From assembly GCA_001940825.1 (NCBI GenBank), contig MSGT01000059.1, positions 1-60,302 of the forward strand: a DNA stretch of 60,302 nucleotides, given 5' to 3'. The notes beneath the pieces were generated by a model that saw only the letters and a list, made by a program, of their open reading frames with translations, was not told where the DNA came from and did no database searches. This DNA is from Sphaerochaeta sp. Phil3. Lineage in GTDB: Bacteria; Spirochaetota; Spirochaetia; Sphaerochaetales; Sphaerochaetaceae. Positions 17,864 to 26,369 of the stretch are shown here, in pieces. The position numbers and the translations under genes were made by a program. Numbering within the stretch: position 1 is the first letter of the stretch; each line of letters opens with the position of its first letter.

Positions 17864-18557
17864 GAGCAATCTCCAGAACCTCCGAATCAGACATTCCCAT
17901 ATACAAGTAGATGTCAACGATGAAATCCAGCGGATGGTATTCGCCGCAGCACTTGAGGTACAGGTTGACTGAATCTATTCTGGGATAGGAATACCTGTTG
18001 ACCCTCCAGTTCTCGAACCTAAGGTACGCCTCCCTGCTGCGTCCAGCCCTCTTGGCTACGGTTCCATAGCCTGCAGGCATGTTGTCCCGCCCTTGGACCA
18101 TTGATCTGTGGATGTAGAAGCACTTTCGTATATCGGCTGCCTTTGGAACCGTAGAGTTGTCAGAAAGCGCCTTCTCTATGCACCTCCTTCGCTTTTCGTC
18201 CGCCGCGCATCTTTCAAGAAGAGGCTTGGCAATCAAATCCTTCCAATCGCCATGGTTGGCCAATGCTATGGAATAGTACTTCCTTTGCTTCCCGTTGCGT
18301 TCAATGGTATCCACACTTACCTTGGCATCGTTTGGGAGCCCACTGTACATGGAGCAAAGCACAAGCGCAGGTGATATGGAGGCATCCTCCACTGCGAACT
18401 TCATTATGTCCTCAAGACTTGGATTCCAGCCTTCTGGCTCCTTCCCCAACCTGCCGTTCCTGAAAGTCTTGAGATCTGGACTGTCGATGAGACCCAACCA
18501 ACCGGCCAAATTCGCGAACTGCCTTGCGTCAAAGTACTCCATCTCAACTACATCCAT
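17832..18557 (-). CDS. Uncharacterised protein with degenerate XRE-like C-terminus
   Basis: About 241 residues. The C-terminal 90 residues resemble those of the downstream gene: IRKCFYIHRSMVQG, then RAGRSREAYLRFENWR, then PRIDSVNLYLKCCGEYHPLDF. This suggests a distant XRE-type fold that has drifted. The start is uncertain. The longest frame begins at 18659, upstream of a good promoter (18606-18634), so an internal ATG at 18581, 18557 or 18542 is more likely; none has a well-spaced ribosome site. Four or more cysteines and many tryptophans are notable. No function can be assigned. Confidence 0.55.
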   Translation of the reverse strand: MDVVEMEYFDARQFANLAGWLGLIDSPDLKTFRNGRLGKEPEGWNPSLEDIMKFAVEDASISPALVLCSMYSGLPNDAKVSVDTIERNGKQRKYYSIALANHGDWKDLIAKPLLERCAADEKRRRCIEKALSDNSTVPKAADIRKCFYIHRSMVQGRDNMPAGYGTVAKRAGRSREAYLRFENWRVNRYSYPRIDSVNLYLKCCGEYHPLDFIVDIYLYMGMSDSEVLEIARGNREKIRGS

Positions 18558-18605
18558 GCTCCATTTTTTCGAATGCATCATAGAGCATTGGACAGTGCCA
18601 AAGGA

Positions 18606-18634
18606 GTTATAGCGTGGCACTTTAACATTATCAA
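18606..18634 (-). promoter_or_regulatory. Sigma-70 promoter for the XRE-like gene pair
   Basis: Minus strand TTGATA (18629-18634), 17-nt spacer, TATAAC (18606-18611). It argues that translation of the pair begins downstream of about 18599. Confidence 0.6.
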
Positions 18635-18717
18635 ACACTAAGCCTATAAAGGCCAGCATCTTGCGTCAAATGGAATTACCACAGAACCCACAGAACGATC
18701 CATATGAAACTTTACTG

Positions 18718-18746
18718 TTTCAAGTACACGGTTTTAATGATATAAT
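18718..18746 (+). promoter_or_regulatory. udp: Extended -10 promoter of uridine phosphorylase
   Basis: TTTCAA (18718-18723), 17-nt spacer ending in TGA, then perfect TATAAT (18741-18746): an extended -10 promoter. The leader is about 60 nt. Confidence 0.7.
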
Positions 18747-18812
18747 GTGTTCCTCAAAATGAAGAAATGAGACAACAAGAGGTTTTTGGAAAAACCAACA
18801 AGGAGAAAAAGC

Positions 18813-19601
18813 ATGTCTGACTACATGAACGGAACAGGAATACAGTACCACCTCAGGACGAAGAAAGGGGATGTTGGAAAATACGTGATTCTACCGGGGG
18901 ATCCAAAGCGCGTACCACTCATAGCGCAGTTTCTGGACGACGCACACGAAGTTGCGGACAGCCGTGAATTCCTCACCTATACAGGAAGCCTAAACGGAGT
19001 GCCTGTAAGCGTGACATCCACAGGAATTGGAGGACCATCCGCCTCTATAGCAATGGAAGAGCTCGTCAAATGCGGTGCCGACACATTCCTAAGGATGGGA
19101 ACATGCGGAGGCATAGCGCTTCCTGTCATGGGAGGGGATGCCGTGATTGCAACAGGTGCCATAAGGATGGAAGGCACCAGTCGAGAATACGCACCAATAG
19201 AATTCCCTGCTGTTGCAGACTACGAAGTGGTCACAGCACTGAAGAAGACCGCCGAGAGCATGGGAATAAAACACCACCTTGGAATCGTCCAGTGCAAAGA
19301 CTCGTTCTACGGACAGCACGACCCTTCCATAATGCCGGTAAGCTATGAACTAGAAAACAAATGGGAGGCATGGAAGCGTCTTGGAGTGTTGGCTTCCGAA
19401 ATGGAGAGCGCAGCATTATTCACTGTGGCCAGCTTCCTGCACGTAAGATGCGGCTCCGTGTTCTTCGTAGTTGGCAACCAAGAGCGGGAAGCCCTTGGCA
19501 TGGACAACCCAAAGCTCCACGACACCACACAGGTATGCCACGTTGCAGTCAATGCAATCAAAAACCTCATTGAAATGGACAAGGCATCAGGAAGGCTCTG
19601 A
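18813..19601 (+). CDS. udp: Uridine phosphorylase
   Basis: A 262-residue cytoplasmic enzyme of the PNP/UDP family that splits uridine with phosphate into uracil and ribose-1-phosphate. Family marks: the N-terminal [15 protein letters not shown], the phosphate loop [23 protein letters not shown], and the ribose-binding SEMESAALF. The start at 18813 is chosen because AAGGAG lies 7 nt upstream; an earlier in-frame ATG (18786) precedes that site. Single gene with its own promoter and terminator, between minus-strand operons. It would use nucleosides brought in by the importers at 0-10 kb. Confidence 0.93.
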   Translation: MSDYMNGTGIQYHLRTKKGDVGKYVILPGDPKRVPLIAQFLDDAHEVADSREFLTYTGSLNGVPVSVTSTGIGGPSASIAMEELVKCGADTFLRMGTCGGIALPVMGGDAVIATGAIRMEGTSREYAPIEFPAVADYEVVTALKKTAESMGIKHHLGIVQCKDSFYGQHDPSIMPVSYELENKWEAWKRLGVLASEMESAALFTVASFLHVRCGSVFFVVGNQEREALGMDNPKLHDTTQVCHVAVNAIKNLIEMDKASGRL

Positions 19602-19633
19602 TTCCAAGACCGATTTCCCTGAGCATTCCACTG

Positions 19634-19674
19634 AACGGTTCCAATCATTCGTATTGGTTGGAGACCGTTTTCTT
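19634..19674 (+). terminator. udp: Terminator of udp
   Basis: Stem AACGGT-TCCAA with TTGGA-(G)-ACCGTT (11 bp, one bulge), then TTTTC. It overlaps the last codons of the convergent small gene at 19645-19902. Confidence 0.65.
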
Positions 19675-19902
19675 TATAGCGGACAACCTTTCCGGGTTGT
19701 CCGTCTCTTCCATTACATCGAACCTGAAAACCTCAAGGCCTGTATTGGTATAGTCCTCCTGCAGAGACCTGCAGCTGTGCATACCCAAATCAAGTTGGAA
19801 GCGGCTTTTCACGCAGTCTCCCTTTATGTCGTTTGAATAGAAAAGATAGACTCTGTCTGTCTTGAGGTTCCTGATTGCAACCACCCCGCAGTTTTCATTC
19901 AT
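19645..19902 (-). CDS. Small GIY-YIG-fold protein with eroded active site
   Basis: An 85-residue protein resembling the N-terminal part of GIY-YIG nucleases: CGVVAIRNLKTDRVYLFYS (residues 5-23), then SRFQLDLGMHSCRSLQEDY, then FRFDVMEET. The usual GIY and YIG triads read GVV and YLF here, and the arginine that should follow YIG is not in place; only the late glutamate remains. It is therefore probably not a nuclease, but may keep a binding role. AGGAGG lies 5 nt before the ATG, and it starts 9 nt after the mutS2 stop, so it is the last gene of that operon. Confidence 0.7.
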   Translation of the reverse strand: MNENCGVVAIRNLKTDRVYLFYSNDIKGDCVKSRFQLDLGMHSCRSLQEDYTNTGLEVFRFDVMEETDNPERLSAIKKTVSNQYE

Positions 19903-19911
19903 AAAAGCCTC

Positions 19912-22341
19912 CTACTTGAGCGAAACATACGTTTTGCCCTGTCCTCCGTCATCCGGATGGGCGAATTTGAACGATTCCACAAGAGGACTTGCGTTCAAGT
20001 GCCTGTGTATCCCCGCTGACAGTATGCCGTCCCCATAGCCGTGTATGATGGAAAAGCTCTTTATGCCATGGATGCAGCAGGCTTCAAGCTGGCTGTCTAT
20101 GGCATCAAGCGCCGCCTCAAGTCTGTAGCCCCTGAGATCCAACGACATCTTTGGAGCCGGTGCCTTTGAACCGGAATCGAAGGAGTATGCCTTGACCGTT
20201 GGGGCTCTGCGAGGAACGGTGAGTTCGCTTTCCTTGAATGTGAACTTCATAGGACCAATTGCAACCACCCATTTGCCATCACCGGCCTTTCGAATCACGG
20301 AACCCTCCCTCTTGTTTGGACCGCAAAGTACGTCCATGCCAGGTTCAAGGTCTACATGAAGCTCACTTGAGATGTCCTCTTTTGCATCGTACTCATCTAT
20401 TTCGCCGTCGATCTTGGCAATCTGGGCTTCCATCTCGTTCTTTTTGCTTTCCATATCAGAAATGAAGGACTTGACCTTCTGGGTCTTCTCCTTGTTCATC
20501 TCACCAACTCTGATCTCAGCTACAAGGTTCTCAAGTCGTTTTCTAGAATCCTTCAAAGCCTTGTCGTATTCGCTAAGGGAGCCTTTTCTAAGACGGTTCT
20601 CCAAGGCCTTGAGACGGCGGTTCTCGTTCGCGATGTGACGCTCTTCGTTCTCCACCGCACGAAGCCTTCTTGAAAGCTCCGCAGCCTTTGAGTCCGCCTC
20701 CCTGCGTTTTTGTTCAAGGCCCATTATGATGAAGGAAATCTTTACAGCCTCCTCTCCAAGGTACTTCTGGGCTGACGCCACAACGCTCTTTGGAAGATGC
20801 ATCCTCTTTGCCGTGTCTATGGCATGGCTCTCACCTGGAAGGCCTGCGATGACTTTGAAGGTAGGCTCCAGGGTCTGTTCGTTGAACTCCATGGAGGCGT
20901 TGAGAACGTTCTTCGAGGAATAAGCATACTGCTTGAGAACTCCGTGGTGGGATGTCGTAAGCGTAAGCGCAGCCCTGCCTGTACAGTATTCCAATATGGA
21001 ACGGGCAAGGGCCGCACCTTCCTGAGGGTCAGTTCCGCTTCCAAGCTCATCCAAGATGACAAGCGAATCAGGTGTCATTGAGCGCAGTATGAAACCAATG
21101 CCCTTCATGTGGCCGCTGAACGTGGACAGGTTGTTCTCTATGCTCTGATCGTCTCCAATGTCAGTGAAGACATTGTCGAACAATGCAAGGGAGCTTCCAT
21201 CCTGGGCCGGTATGAAGCCGCATATCTGGTTGAGTATGGAGAAAAGCCCAACCGTCTTCATTGTGACGGTCTTTCCACCGGCGTTTGGACCAGTAAGGAC
21301 GACCGCCTTGTATCCGGCTGGAACCCTAAGGTCTATTGGAACGCACTTTGAACCCAAAAGAGGGTGTCGTGCATGTATAAGATTGCAAAGCCCGTTCTCT
21401 TCACCTTCCCCTCCGGCAGCCGATGCATGGCCTCCTTCTACAAGCATGGTCCTGCAGCACCCGTTCAGACGAGCCCATGACGCAAAGGCATAGAGAAAGT
21501 CCGCCTGCATGATTTGGGACGCCAACGTCCTCAACTGAATTTCAACGGCCTTGACCATGTCCGAAAGACCGCCTATAAGCCTTGCAATCTCTATGTCTAT
21601 GGCCTGTTGGGACATCACTACGGCATTGTTCATATCAACAAGTCTGAATGGCTCCATGAACACGGTACCGCCGCTTGAAGAGTAGCTTTGCACATAGCCT
21701 TCAACTGCACCCTTGGACTCGCTTCTTACAGGAAGAACTATCCTTCCGTCACGCATGACGGCGGTGTTGGACTGCATGATGGAGGAATTGTTCCTCATCA
21801 TGTCCAAAGCCATGCGGCTTCGTTCCGCGCGTCTGGCATCGGCCTTGTCCCTAAGGGCCTTTACGGTTGGGTAGTTCTCCTTCACCTGCCCTGGGGATTC
21901 CAGGATGTCGAAGACCTCTCGCTCAAGGTCAATAAGTTCACACGGGATATCATCTATGATGCAATCCACGCCGCTTTCCCTGTCAGCGCAATCGGGCTCG
22001 CAGGAAAGAGAAAGCAACGACCTAAGAAAACCTGCGCTGCGGACGAAAAGCCCAACGTCGTACACCTGTTCGCCGGTAAGGGATGCAACGGGGTTGGCCT
22101 CAATGGAGGCGAACACGCTTGATATGTCCGGAAACGACTCTACGAATACGTTTCTCTTGGATGCTTCGCCTATTGCGTAGGATACAGCCGCAACCTGGCT
22201 TTGGCGGGTCAGATACGCATCTTTGTCGAATATTGGCTTTGCGCGCCTTACTCCAGCCCCACCTTGGGAGCTCAACGCAAAGTGCGCTACACTGTCAAGG
22301 ACTTGGTCCAAGCCAAGGTCCATCACTGTCCTTTTGAACAT
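19912..22341 (-). CDS. mutS2: MutS2 family ATPase/endonuclease
   Basis: An 809-residue MutS2. The core and clamp region (about 1-330) is followed by the MutS-type ATPase with Walker A TGPNAGGKT (350-358) and Walker B VILDELGSGTDPQEGA. A long coiled coil follows (about 520-640), then a KOW-like part, then a C-terminal Smr nuclease domain with LDLRG (734-738) and HGYG (767-770). In other bacteria MutS2 suppresses recombination or splits collided ribosomes. The start overlaps the rsgA stop by 19 nt, with GGAG 8 nt upstream; an ATG at 22323 overlapping the stop (TGATG) is the alternative. Sharing an operon with rsgA and rluD fits a ribosome role. Confidence 0.95.
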   Translation of the reverse strand: MFKRTVMDLGLDQVLDSVAHFALSSQGGAGVRRAKPIFDKDAYLTRQSQVAAVSYAIGEASKRNVFVESFPDISSVFASIEANPVASLTGEQVYDVGLFVRSAGFLRSLLSLSCEPDCADRESGVDCIIDDIPCELIDLEREVFDILESPGQVKENYPTVKALRDKADARRAERSRMALDMMRNNSSIMQSNTAVMRDGRIVLPVRSESKGAVEGYVQSYSSSGGTVFMEPFRLVDMNNAVVMSQQAIDIEIARLIGGLSDMVKAVEIQLRTLASQIMQADFLYAFASWARLNGCCRTMLVEGGHASAAGGEGEENGLCNLIHARHPLLGSKCVPIDLRVPAGYKAVVLTGPNAGGKTVTMKTVGLFSILNQICGFIPAQDGSSLALFDNVFTDIGDDQSIENNLSTFSGHMKGIGFILRSMTPDSLVILDELGSGTDPQEGAALARSILEYCTGRAALTLTTSHHGVLKQYAYSSKNVLNASMEFNEQTLEPTFKVIAGLPGESHAIDTAKRMHLPKSVVASAQKYLGEEAVKISFIIMGLEQKRREADSKAAELSRRLRAVENEERHIANENRRLKALENRLRKGSLSEYDKALKDSRKRLENLVAEIRVGEMNKEKTQKVKSFISDMESKKNEMEAQIAKIDGEIDEYDAKEDISSELHVDLEPGMDVLCGPNKREGSVIRKAGDGKWVVAIGPMKFTFKESELTVPRRAPTVKAYSFDSGSKAPAPKMSLDLRGYRLEAALDAIDSQLEACCIHGIKSFSIIHGYGDGILSAGIHRHLNASPLVESFKFAHPDDGGQGKTYVSLK

Positions 22342-23261
22342 TTCCTACTCCAAACTGGAAGCCTTTCGTCCAGAGACTCAAGCATTCGCACATAGCTTTC
22401 ATACCTGTCCGGGTCTATGCCACCATCCTCCAAGCGTCTCAGAACCTCGCAGTCCGGCTCATTTACATGAAGGCACGATGCAAAGGCGCACTTGCCTGAA
22501 GCCTCCACGAACTCTGGAAAGGCCTGCGCAATGAGATGTGGGTCGTCATGCGGCACCGATATCTCCCTGAAACCCGGCGTATCAATGAGCGTGAAGCCCG
22601 GGCCGTCCAACATGAGGGCGTAGTTGGTCGTATGCCTTCCCCTATTGTACTTCTCGCTAACCTCCCCCACGCGCTGACTTGCACCAAGAAGCCTATTCAC
22701 AAGGGAGCTCTTTCCAACACCGCTCTGCCCCACGAAGGCCGCGACCTTACCCTGCAGGGCCTCAATGAGACCTTCTATGTTCTCACCGCTTTGGGCCGAT
22801 ACCGCTGTGGTCTCGTACCCCAATTCCCTATACAGCTGAAAGCGCTCCTTCTCCCACTGGGTAAGAAGGATGTCGCACTTGTTGAGCACTATCATGACAG
22901 GCACGTTGCGACAGCACGCAAGGACCCTATCCACGAAACGAGGCCTGAACGGAGGGCTCTCTATGCTGCATACGCACACCACAATGTCCATATTGGCGCA
23001 TATTGTCTGGTTGAGCTGTCTCTTGTCGTTCCAACGTGCAAAGACTCCCTTTCTATCATGACGACTGGTGACAAGACCCTCGTTCGTACCGCTTTGGGTG
23101 AAATCCACAATATCCCCTACGACTATTGGGTTGTATTCGCCGCTGGCCTGGGCAAGATGCTTGCCCTTTATCCTACAGCTGAAGACCTCGCCTTGAGAGG
23201 TGCGCACCGAGTATATGTTGTTTATGGATCTAAGGACTATGCCTTCCATGCTGTTTTCCAT
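22323..23261 (-). CDS. rsgA: Small-subunit ribosome biogenesis GTPase RsgA
   Basis: A 312-residue circularly permuted GTPase. It has an N-terminal OB domain (about 1-85), G4 NKCD (127-130) ahead of G1 GQSGVGKSSL (178-187), G3 DTPGF, and a C-terminal zinc knuckle (Cys-x5-Cys-His, then Cys). It tests late 30S assembly. It starts 10 nt after rluD ends, with AAAGGA about 15 nt upstream of the ATG, a weak spacing. Length is normal. Confidence 0.95.
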   Translation of the reverse strand: MENSMEGIVLRSINNIYSVRTSQGEVFSCRIKGKHLAQASGEYNPIVVGDIVDFTQSGTNEGLVTSRHDRKGVFARWNDKRQLNQTICANMDIVVCVCSIESPPFRPRFVDRVLACCRNVPVMIVLNKCDILLTQWEKERFQLYRELGYETTAVSAQSGENIEGLIEALQGKVAAFVGQSGVGKSSLVNRLLGASQRVGEVSEKYNRGRHTTNYALMLDGPGFTLIDTPGFREISVPHDDPHLIAQAFPEFVEASGKCAFASCLHVNEPDCEVLRRLEDGGIDPDRYESYVRMLESLDERLPVWSRKCSKGQ

Positions 23262-23271
23262 GTACTTTTCG

Positions 23272-24315
23272 TCATTCCTTTCTCAAGGCCTCTTCCAAGT
23301 CAACGAACCTTTGAGGAAGAGGAGCCTCGAAGCGCATCATCTCACCGGTATCGGGATGGCTTATCTCAAGGATGGAACTGTGAAGCATGAGGGACCATCC
23401 TGGAAAGCGTGATAGGCGATTGTTGTACATCACATCCCCAATGACGGGATGACCTATGCTCTTCATGTGGACCCTTATCTGATGGGTTCGTCCGGTGAAT
23501 ATCCTCACCTTCACAAGGGCCGCCCTTGGCAGCTGCTTCACGACCTCATAGTGGCTCTTGCTGTACTTGCCTTCCGAGAACCTGTCAACGGAGCCTCCAA
23601 CCTTGTACTTGGGATCAATATAGACCTCATCCATTATCTCCTGCGTCCTCTTTTTGGAAAGGCCTCCTTGGATTATGTACTTCTTCTCCTTGACTGGCAC
23701 GAACAGCTTGCGGTTGTTTTTGTCCCTTGCAAGGAGGCACTCTATGTCATCCTCATGCTTTGGAATGATGCCGTCGCAGAACGCATAGTAGTACTTTTCT
23801 ATCTCTCTGTTCTGGAACTGGGCGCTCAAAGAAGCATGGGCCTTGGCGTTGAGGGCTATGACCATCACACCGCTTGTATCCTTGTCCAGTCTATGGACGA
23901 TACCCGGTCGCGTTACATCGCACTCGTCGGCCATGGCGTCTATAAAATCCTGTCCGTAGCGGTATGCCAGTGCATTCACGATGGTTCCATCTATGTTTCC
24001 AGCACCTGGATGAACCACCATCCCCTGAGCCTTGTTTATCACAAGCATCGAGCTGTCCTCGTATAGGATGTCAAGAGGTATGTCCTGAGGCTCGACCTTC
24101 TCAAAGACATCGGCTACATAGGAAAGGGACACGATGTCGCCTTCCTTTACAGCGTCGCTCTTCTTGGAGGGCCTGCCGTTTATGGTCATGGAGCTCATTG
24201 GGTTGGACAAGGCGGATCTGGAAAGACCTTCTATGCGGGAAGCGAGGTAGGCGTCCACACGCTGCTTCTGGACCCCCTCCTCCACTGTGAATTCGTAGTT
24301 TCGTTCAATTCGCAC
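23272..24315 (-). CDS. rluD: RluD-family 23S rRNA pseudouridine synthase
   Basis: A 347-residue pseudouridine synthase with an N-terminal S4 RNA-binding domain (about 15-75) and a catalytic domain with HRLDKDTSG at 141-149, catalytic Asp144. It probably modifies helix 69 of 23S rRNA, though RluA/RluC-type targets cannot be excluded. A lysine/aspartate-rich insertion (about 190-240, LLARDKNNRKLFVPVKEKKY) is longer than in E. coli RluD. The start codon is GTG with AGGAG 6 nt upstream, overlapping the previous gene by 11 nt. Confidence 0.92.
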   Translation of the reverse strand: MRIERNYEFTVEEGVQKQRVDAYLASRIEGLSRSALSNPMSSMTINGRPSKKSDAVKEGDIVSLSYVADVFEKVEPQDIPLDILYEDSSMLVINKAQGMVVHPGAGNIDGTIVNALAYRYGQDFIDAMADECDVTRPGIVHRLDKDTSGVMVIALNAKAHASLSAQFQNREIEKYYYAFCDGIIPKHEDDIECLLARDKNNRKLFVPVKEKKYIIQGGLSKKRTQEIMDEVYIDPKYKVGGSVDRFSEGKYSKSHYEVVKQLPRAALVKVRIFTGRTHQIRVHMKSIGHPVIGDVMYNNRLSRFPGWSLMLHSSILEISHPDTGEMMRFEAPLPQRFVDLEEALRKE

Positions 24316-24613
24316 TTACAACTCCTATTATGTAGTCTATGAGCGTTATGGCTGCGGATACGGCACAGGCGATGCCAAGGGTCTGTAGGAACTCGGGGTT
24401 TTGTCCCGCTATGGAATACGCTGCACCTACAAGCGGGAAAGCTATTGGTATGCCTCCGAAGAAGATCGTCTCAGCCCTTCTAAGATCCAAGGACCACTTT
24501 GGGAACTCGGCCTTAGTGTATGGTTCGTATCCATCCATGCTCAGTGCAAAGACAGGACTTGCAACGCCAAAGAGAAGCACTGCAATCATTGCTACCGTTA
24601 TGGCTTTCTTCAT
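24305..24613 (-). CDS. Small exported/membrane protein between yggS and rluD
   Basis: A 102-residue protein: signal peptide (1-23, MKKAITVAMIAVLLFGVASPVFA), a short conserved-looking stretch YTKAEFPKWSLDLRRAETI (about 32-50), then two membrane segments (about 51-70 and 77-98). It overlaps yggS by 4 nt and rluD by 11 nt, so it is translationally tied to both. I cannot name a family. It is probably an inner-membrane protein of the spirochaete envelope; the WSxDLRRxE pattern would be the feature to search with. Confidence 0.75.
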   Translation of the reverse strand: MKKAITVAMIAVLLFGVASPVFALSMDGYEPYTKAEFPKWSLDLRRAETIFFGGIPIAFPLVGAAYSIAGQNPEFLQTLGIACAVSAAITLIDYIIGVVSAN

Positions 24614-25419
24614 TTGGGCTCCTTTTGGGTTCCGGCTGTAGTTGCAGTTGGATCTGCATTATGGTTTTGGCCTCCACCTGCCTGTCCGTAGTCCCGTGCT
24701 CCAAAGATGGCCGTTCCAATGCGAACCTCTGTTGATCCGTTCGCAACACCTATCATATAGTCCCCGCTCATACCCATGGAAAGGACGGCCATGTCGATGT
24801 ATGGATACTTTCCAGACTGCATCTCGTTCTTTATTGAATCGAAGAGCCTTTTCAAGTACGAGAAGGCCTCGTCCGTAAGCCTATCCTTGTCCTGTGGTCT
24901 GCATGCCACTGGGCCAACCGTCATAAGGCCCTTTATATGAATGTTGCGAAGCTCTTTGGCTCTGTCAATGCAGTCGAAGAGCTCCTTTTCGCTTCCAAAC
25001 CCGCTCTTCGCCACCTCTCCGCTTGTGTTGACTTCAAGAAGCACGTCCATGGTCTTATTCGCCTTTTGGGCGGCCCTGTCAACCTTTTCAAGAAGCTCAA
25101 GCGAATCTATGCTTTCTATCATGTCCACAAGAGGCACGACCTTGTTGACCTTGTTGCTCTGAAGGTGCCCTATCATATGAAGCTCAAGGTCCTGCGGCTT
25201 CTGCGGCATGCCGTCCTTCGAGAACTTCTCAACGATCTCCTGTACGTGGTTCTCACCAAACAGCCTTGCCCCTGCGCTGTAGGCGTCCATTATCTCCTCA
25301 AGGCTGCGTGTCTTGCTCACTGCCATGAGACGGGCATCGCCTATCTTTGATTCTATGGATTTGAGAATGCGTTCGTATTCTTCTATCTTCTCCATCCTTG
25401 GAGCGTTTTCCTCGTTCAT
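24610..25419 (-). CDS. yggS: YggS/PLPBP family PLP-homeostasis protein
   Basis: A 269-residue single-domain alanine-racemase-like barrel that binds pyridoxal phosphate and balances PLP and amino-acid pools without known catalysis. The PLP lysine is Lys36 in LMAVSKTRS; HMIGHLQSNKV, LEVNTSGEVAKSGF and LSMGMSGDYMIG are classic. The C-terminus has a non-conserved tail (QAGGGQNHNADPTATTAG). The start is the ATG at 25419; the frame also reads from a TTG 21 nt earlier, but GAGGG lies between them (14 nt from the ATG). First gene of the rluD-rsgA-mutS2 operon. Confidence 0.93.
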   Translation of the reverse strand: MNEENAPRMEKIEEYERILKSIESKIGDARLMAVSKTRSLEEIMDAYSAGARLFGENHVQEIVEKFSKDGMPQKPQDLELHMIGHLQSNKVNKVVPLVDMIESIDSLELLEKVDRAAQKANKTMDVLLEVNTSGEVAKSGFGSEKELFDCIDRAKELRNIHIKGLMTVGPVACRPQDKDRLTDEAFSYLKRLFDSIKNEMQSGKYPYIDMAVLSMGMSGDYMIGVANGSTEVRIGTAIFGARDYGQAGGGQNHNADPTATTAGTQKEPK

Positions 25420-25449
25420 ATTGATTGATTCTACCCTCAAAACGCAATG

Positions 25450-25478
25450 ATATCAAATGGTATGTCAGGGTATGTCAA
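25450..25478 (-). promoter_or_regulatory. yggS: Possible promoter of the yggS-mutS2 operon
   Basis: Perfect TTGACA on the minus strand (25473-25478), 17-nt spacer, weak -10 TGATAT (25450-25455). Confidence 0.4.
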
Positions 25479-25563
25479 ATGATACGGCCCTCATTATGCC
25501 GGTTGGCATCAATATGCAGTTGGTTGACACTTTTGGCTCAAGATGCTAGATTCTCCCTTACAA

Positions 25564-25635
25564 GGCGATGTAGCTCAGCGGGAGAGCCCCAGTCTTACAC
25601 ACTGGTTGTCGTAGGTTCAAATCCTACCGTCGTCA
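25564..25635 (+). tRNA. tRNA-Val (anticodon TAC)
   Basis: Complete 72-nt cloverleaf: acceptor GGCGATG with CGTCGTC, D-arm GCTC/GAGC, anticodon stem CCAGT/ACTGG with loop CTTACAC (anticodon TAC), T-arm GTAGG-TTCAAAT-CCTAC, discriminator A. CCA is not encoded. A terminator follows 5 nt later, so it is a single-gene unit. Confidence 0.95.
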
Positions 25636-25639
25636 AATC

Positions 25640-25666
25640 AAGGAGTCTGTGATGGCTCCTTTTTTT
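25640..25666 (+). terminator. Terminator of tRNA-Val
   Basis: Stem AAGGAGTC / GGCTCCTT with a 6-nt loop, running into eight T residues. Confidence 0.85.
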
Positions 25667-25688
25667 GTACCTTTTTGGGGAGTGAACT

Positions 25689-26336
25689 GTGGAAGAGGCC
25701 TATATGGATGACATCAGATGGATATTCTTCGATGTAGGCTCCACACTTGTGGACGAAACGGTTGCATATGACAACCATGCACGCTCCATGCTAGAGAAGG
25801 CCTCTTTGGTTGGAAACGATGTTTCATTCGAAGAGTTCGATGCCGCCCGCAGGAGGTTCGCCCTAGAGGGTCTTGACGGAAACTCAGCAGCACGAAGGCA
25901 TTTTGGACTTGAAAAGACGCCATGGCCGTCCTGCGACGAAGTTTTGTTTCCAGATGCATTCGACACCCTCTCGTATTTGAAATCCAAAGGCTACGGGCTT
26001 GGTGTAATAGCAAACCAGCCGATTGGAACCAAAGACCGCCTCGAGGCATGGGGTATCCTAGGATTCTTCGACAACGTGACGGCATCAGCAGAGGCAGGTG
26101 TTTCAAAGCCATCGCCAGAGATTTTCCTCATGGCAATCGAGGCATCAGGCTGCCATGCAAGCCAATGCGTGATGGTTGGAGACCGCTTGGACAACGACAT
26201 CAAGCCAGCCAAAGCCCTTGGAATGAAGACCGTTTGGATGCGAACCGGCCTTGCCTCCATCCAAGACCCCTCATTTGGCAACGACATAGCAGACTGCATG
26301 ATAGAAAGGCTTTGTGAACTAAAAGACATCTTCTAA
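25689..26336 (+). CDS. HAD-family hydrolase
   Basis: A 215-residue HAD-superfamily phosphatase-like enzyme. Motif I is FFDVGSTLVDE, with the nucleophile Asp and Gly where phosphatases often have a second Asp. A helical cap (about 25-90) follows, then motif II (VIANQP), a motif III lysine near VSKPSPEIFL, and motif IV VGDRLDNDIKPAKALG. Substrate unknown; the class includes phosphoglycolate- and nucleotidase-like enzymes. The start is GTG at 25689 (GGGGAG 6 nt upstream); ATG at 25704 with AGAGG is also possible. It follows the tRNA-Val terminator by 23 nt. Confidence 0.88.
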   Translation: MEEAYMDDIRWIFFDVGSTLVDETVAYDNHARSMLEKASLVGNDVSFEEFDAARRRFALEGLDGNSAARRHFGLEKTPWPSCDEVLFPDAFDTLSYLKSKGYGLGVIANQPIGTKDRLEAWGILGFFDNVTASAEAGVSKPSPEIFLMAIEASGCHASQCVMVGDRLDNDIKPAKALGMKTVWMRTGLASIQDPSFGNDIADCMIERLCELKDIF

Positions 26337-26369
26337 CGAGATGTCAATGTAAATAATATTGCGGTGAAT

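Noticed and set aside
25425-25652. Plus-strand frame across the tRNA region
   Set aside because: It runs through the tRNA-Val gene and its terminator.
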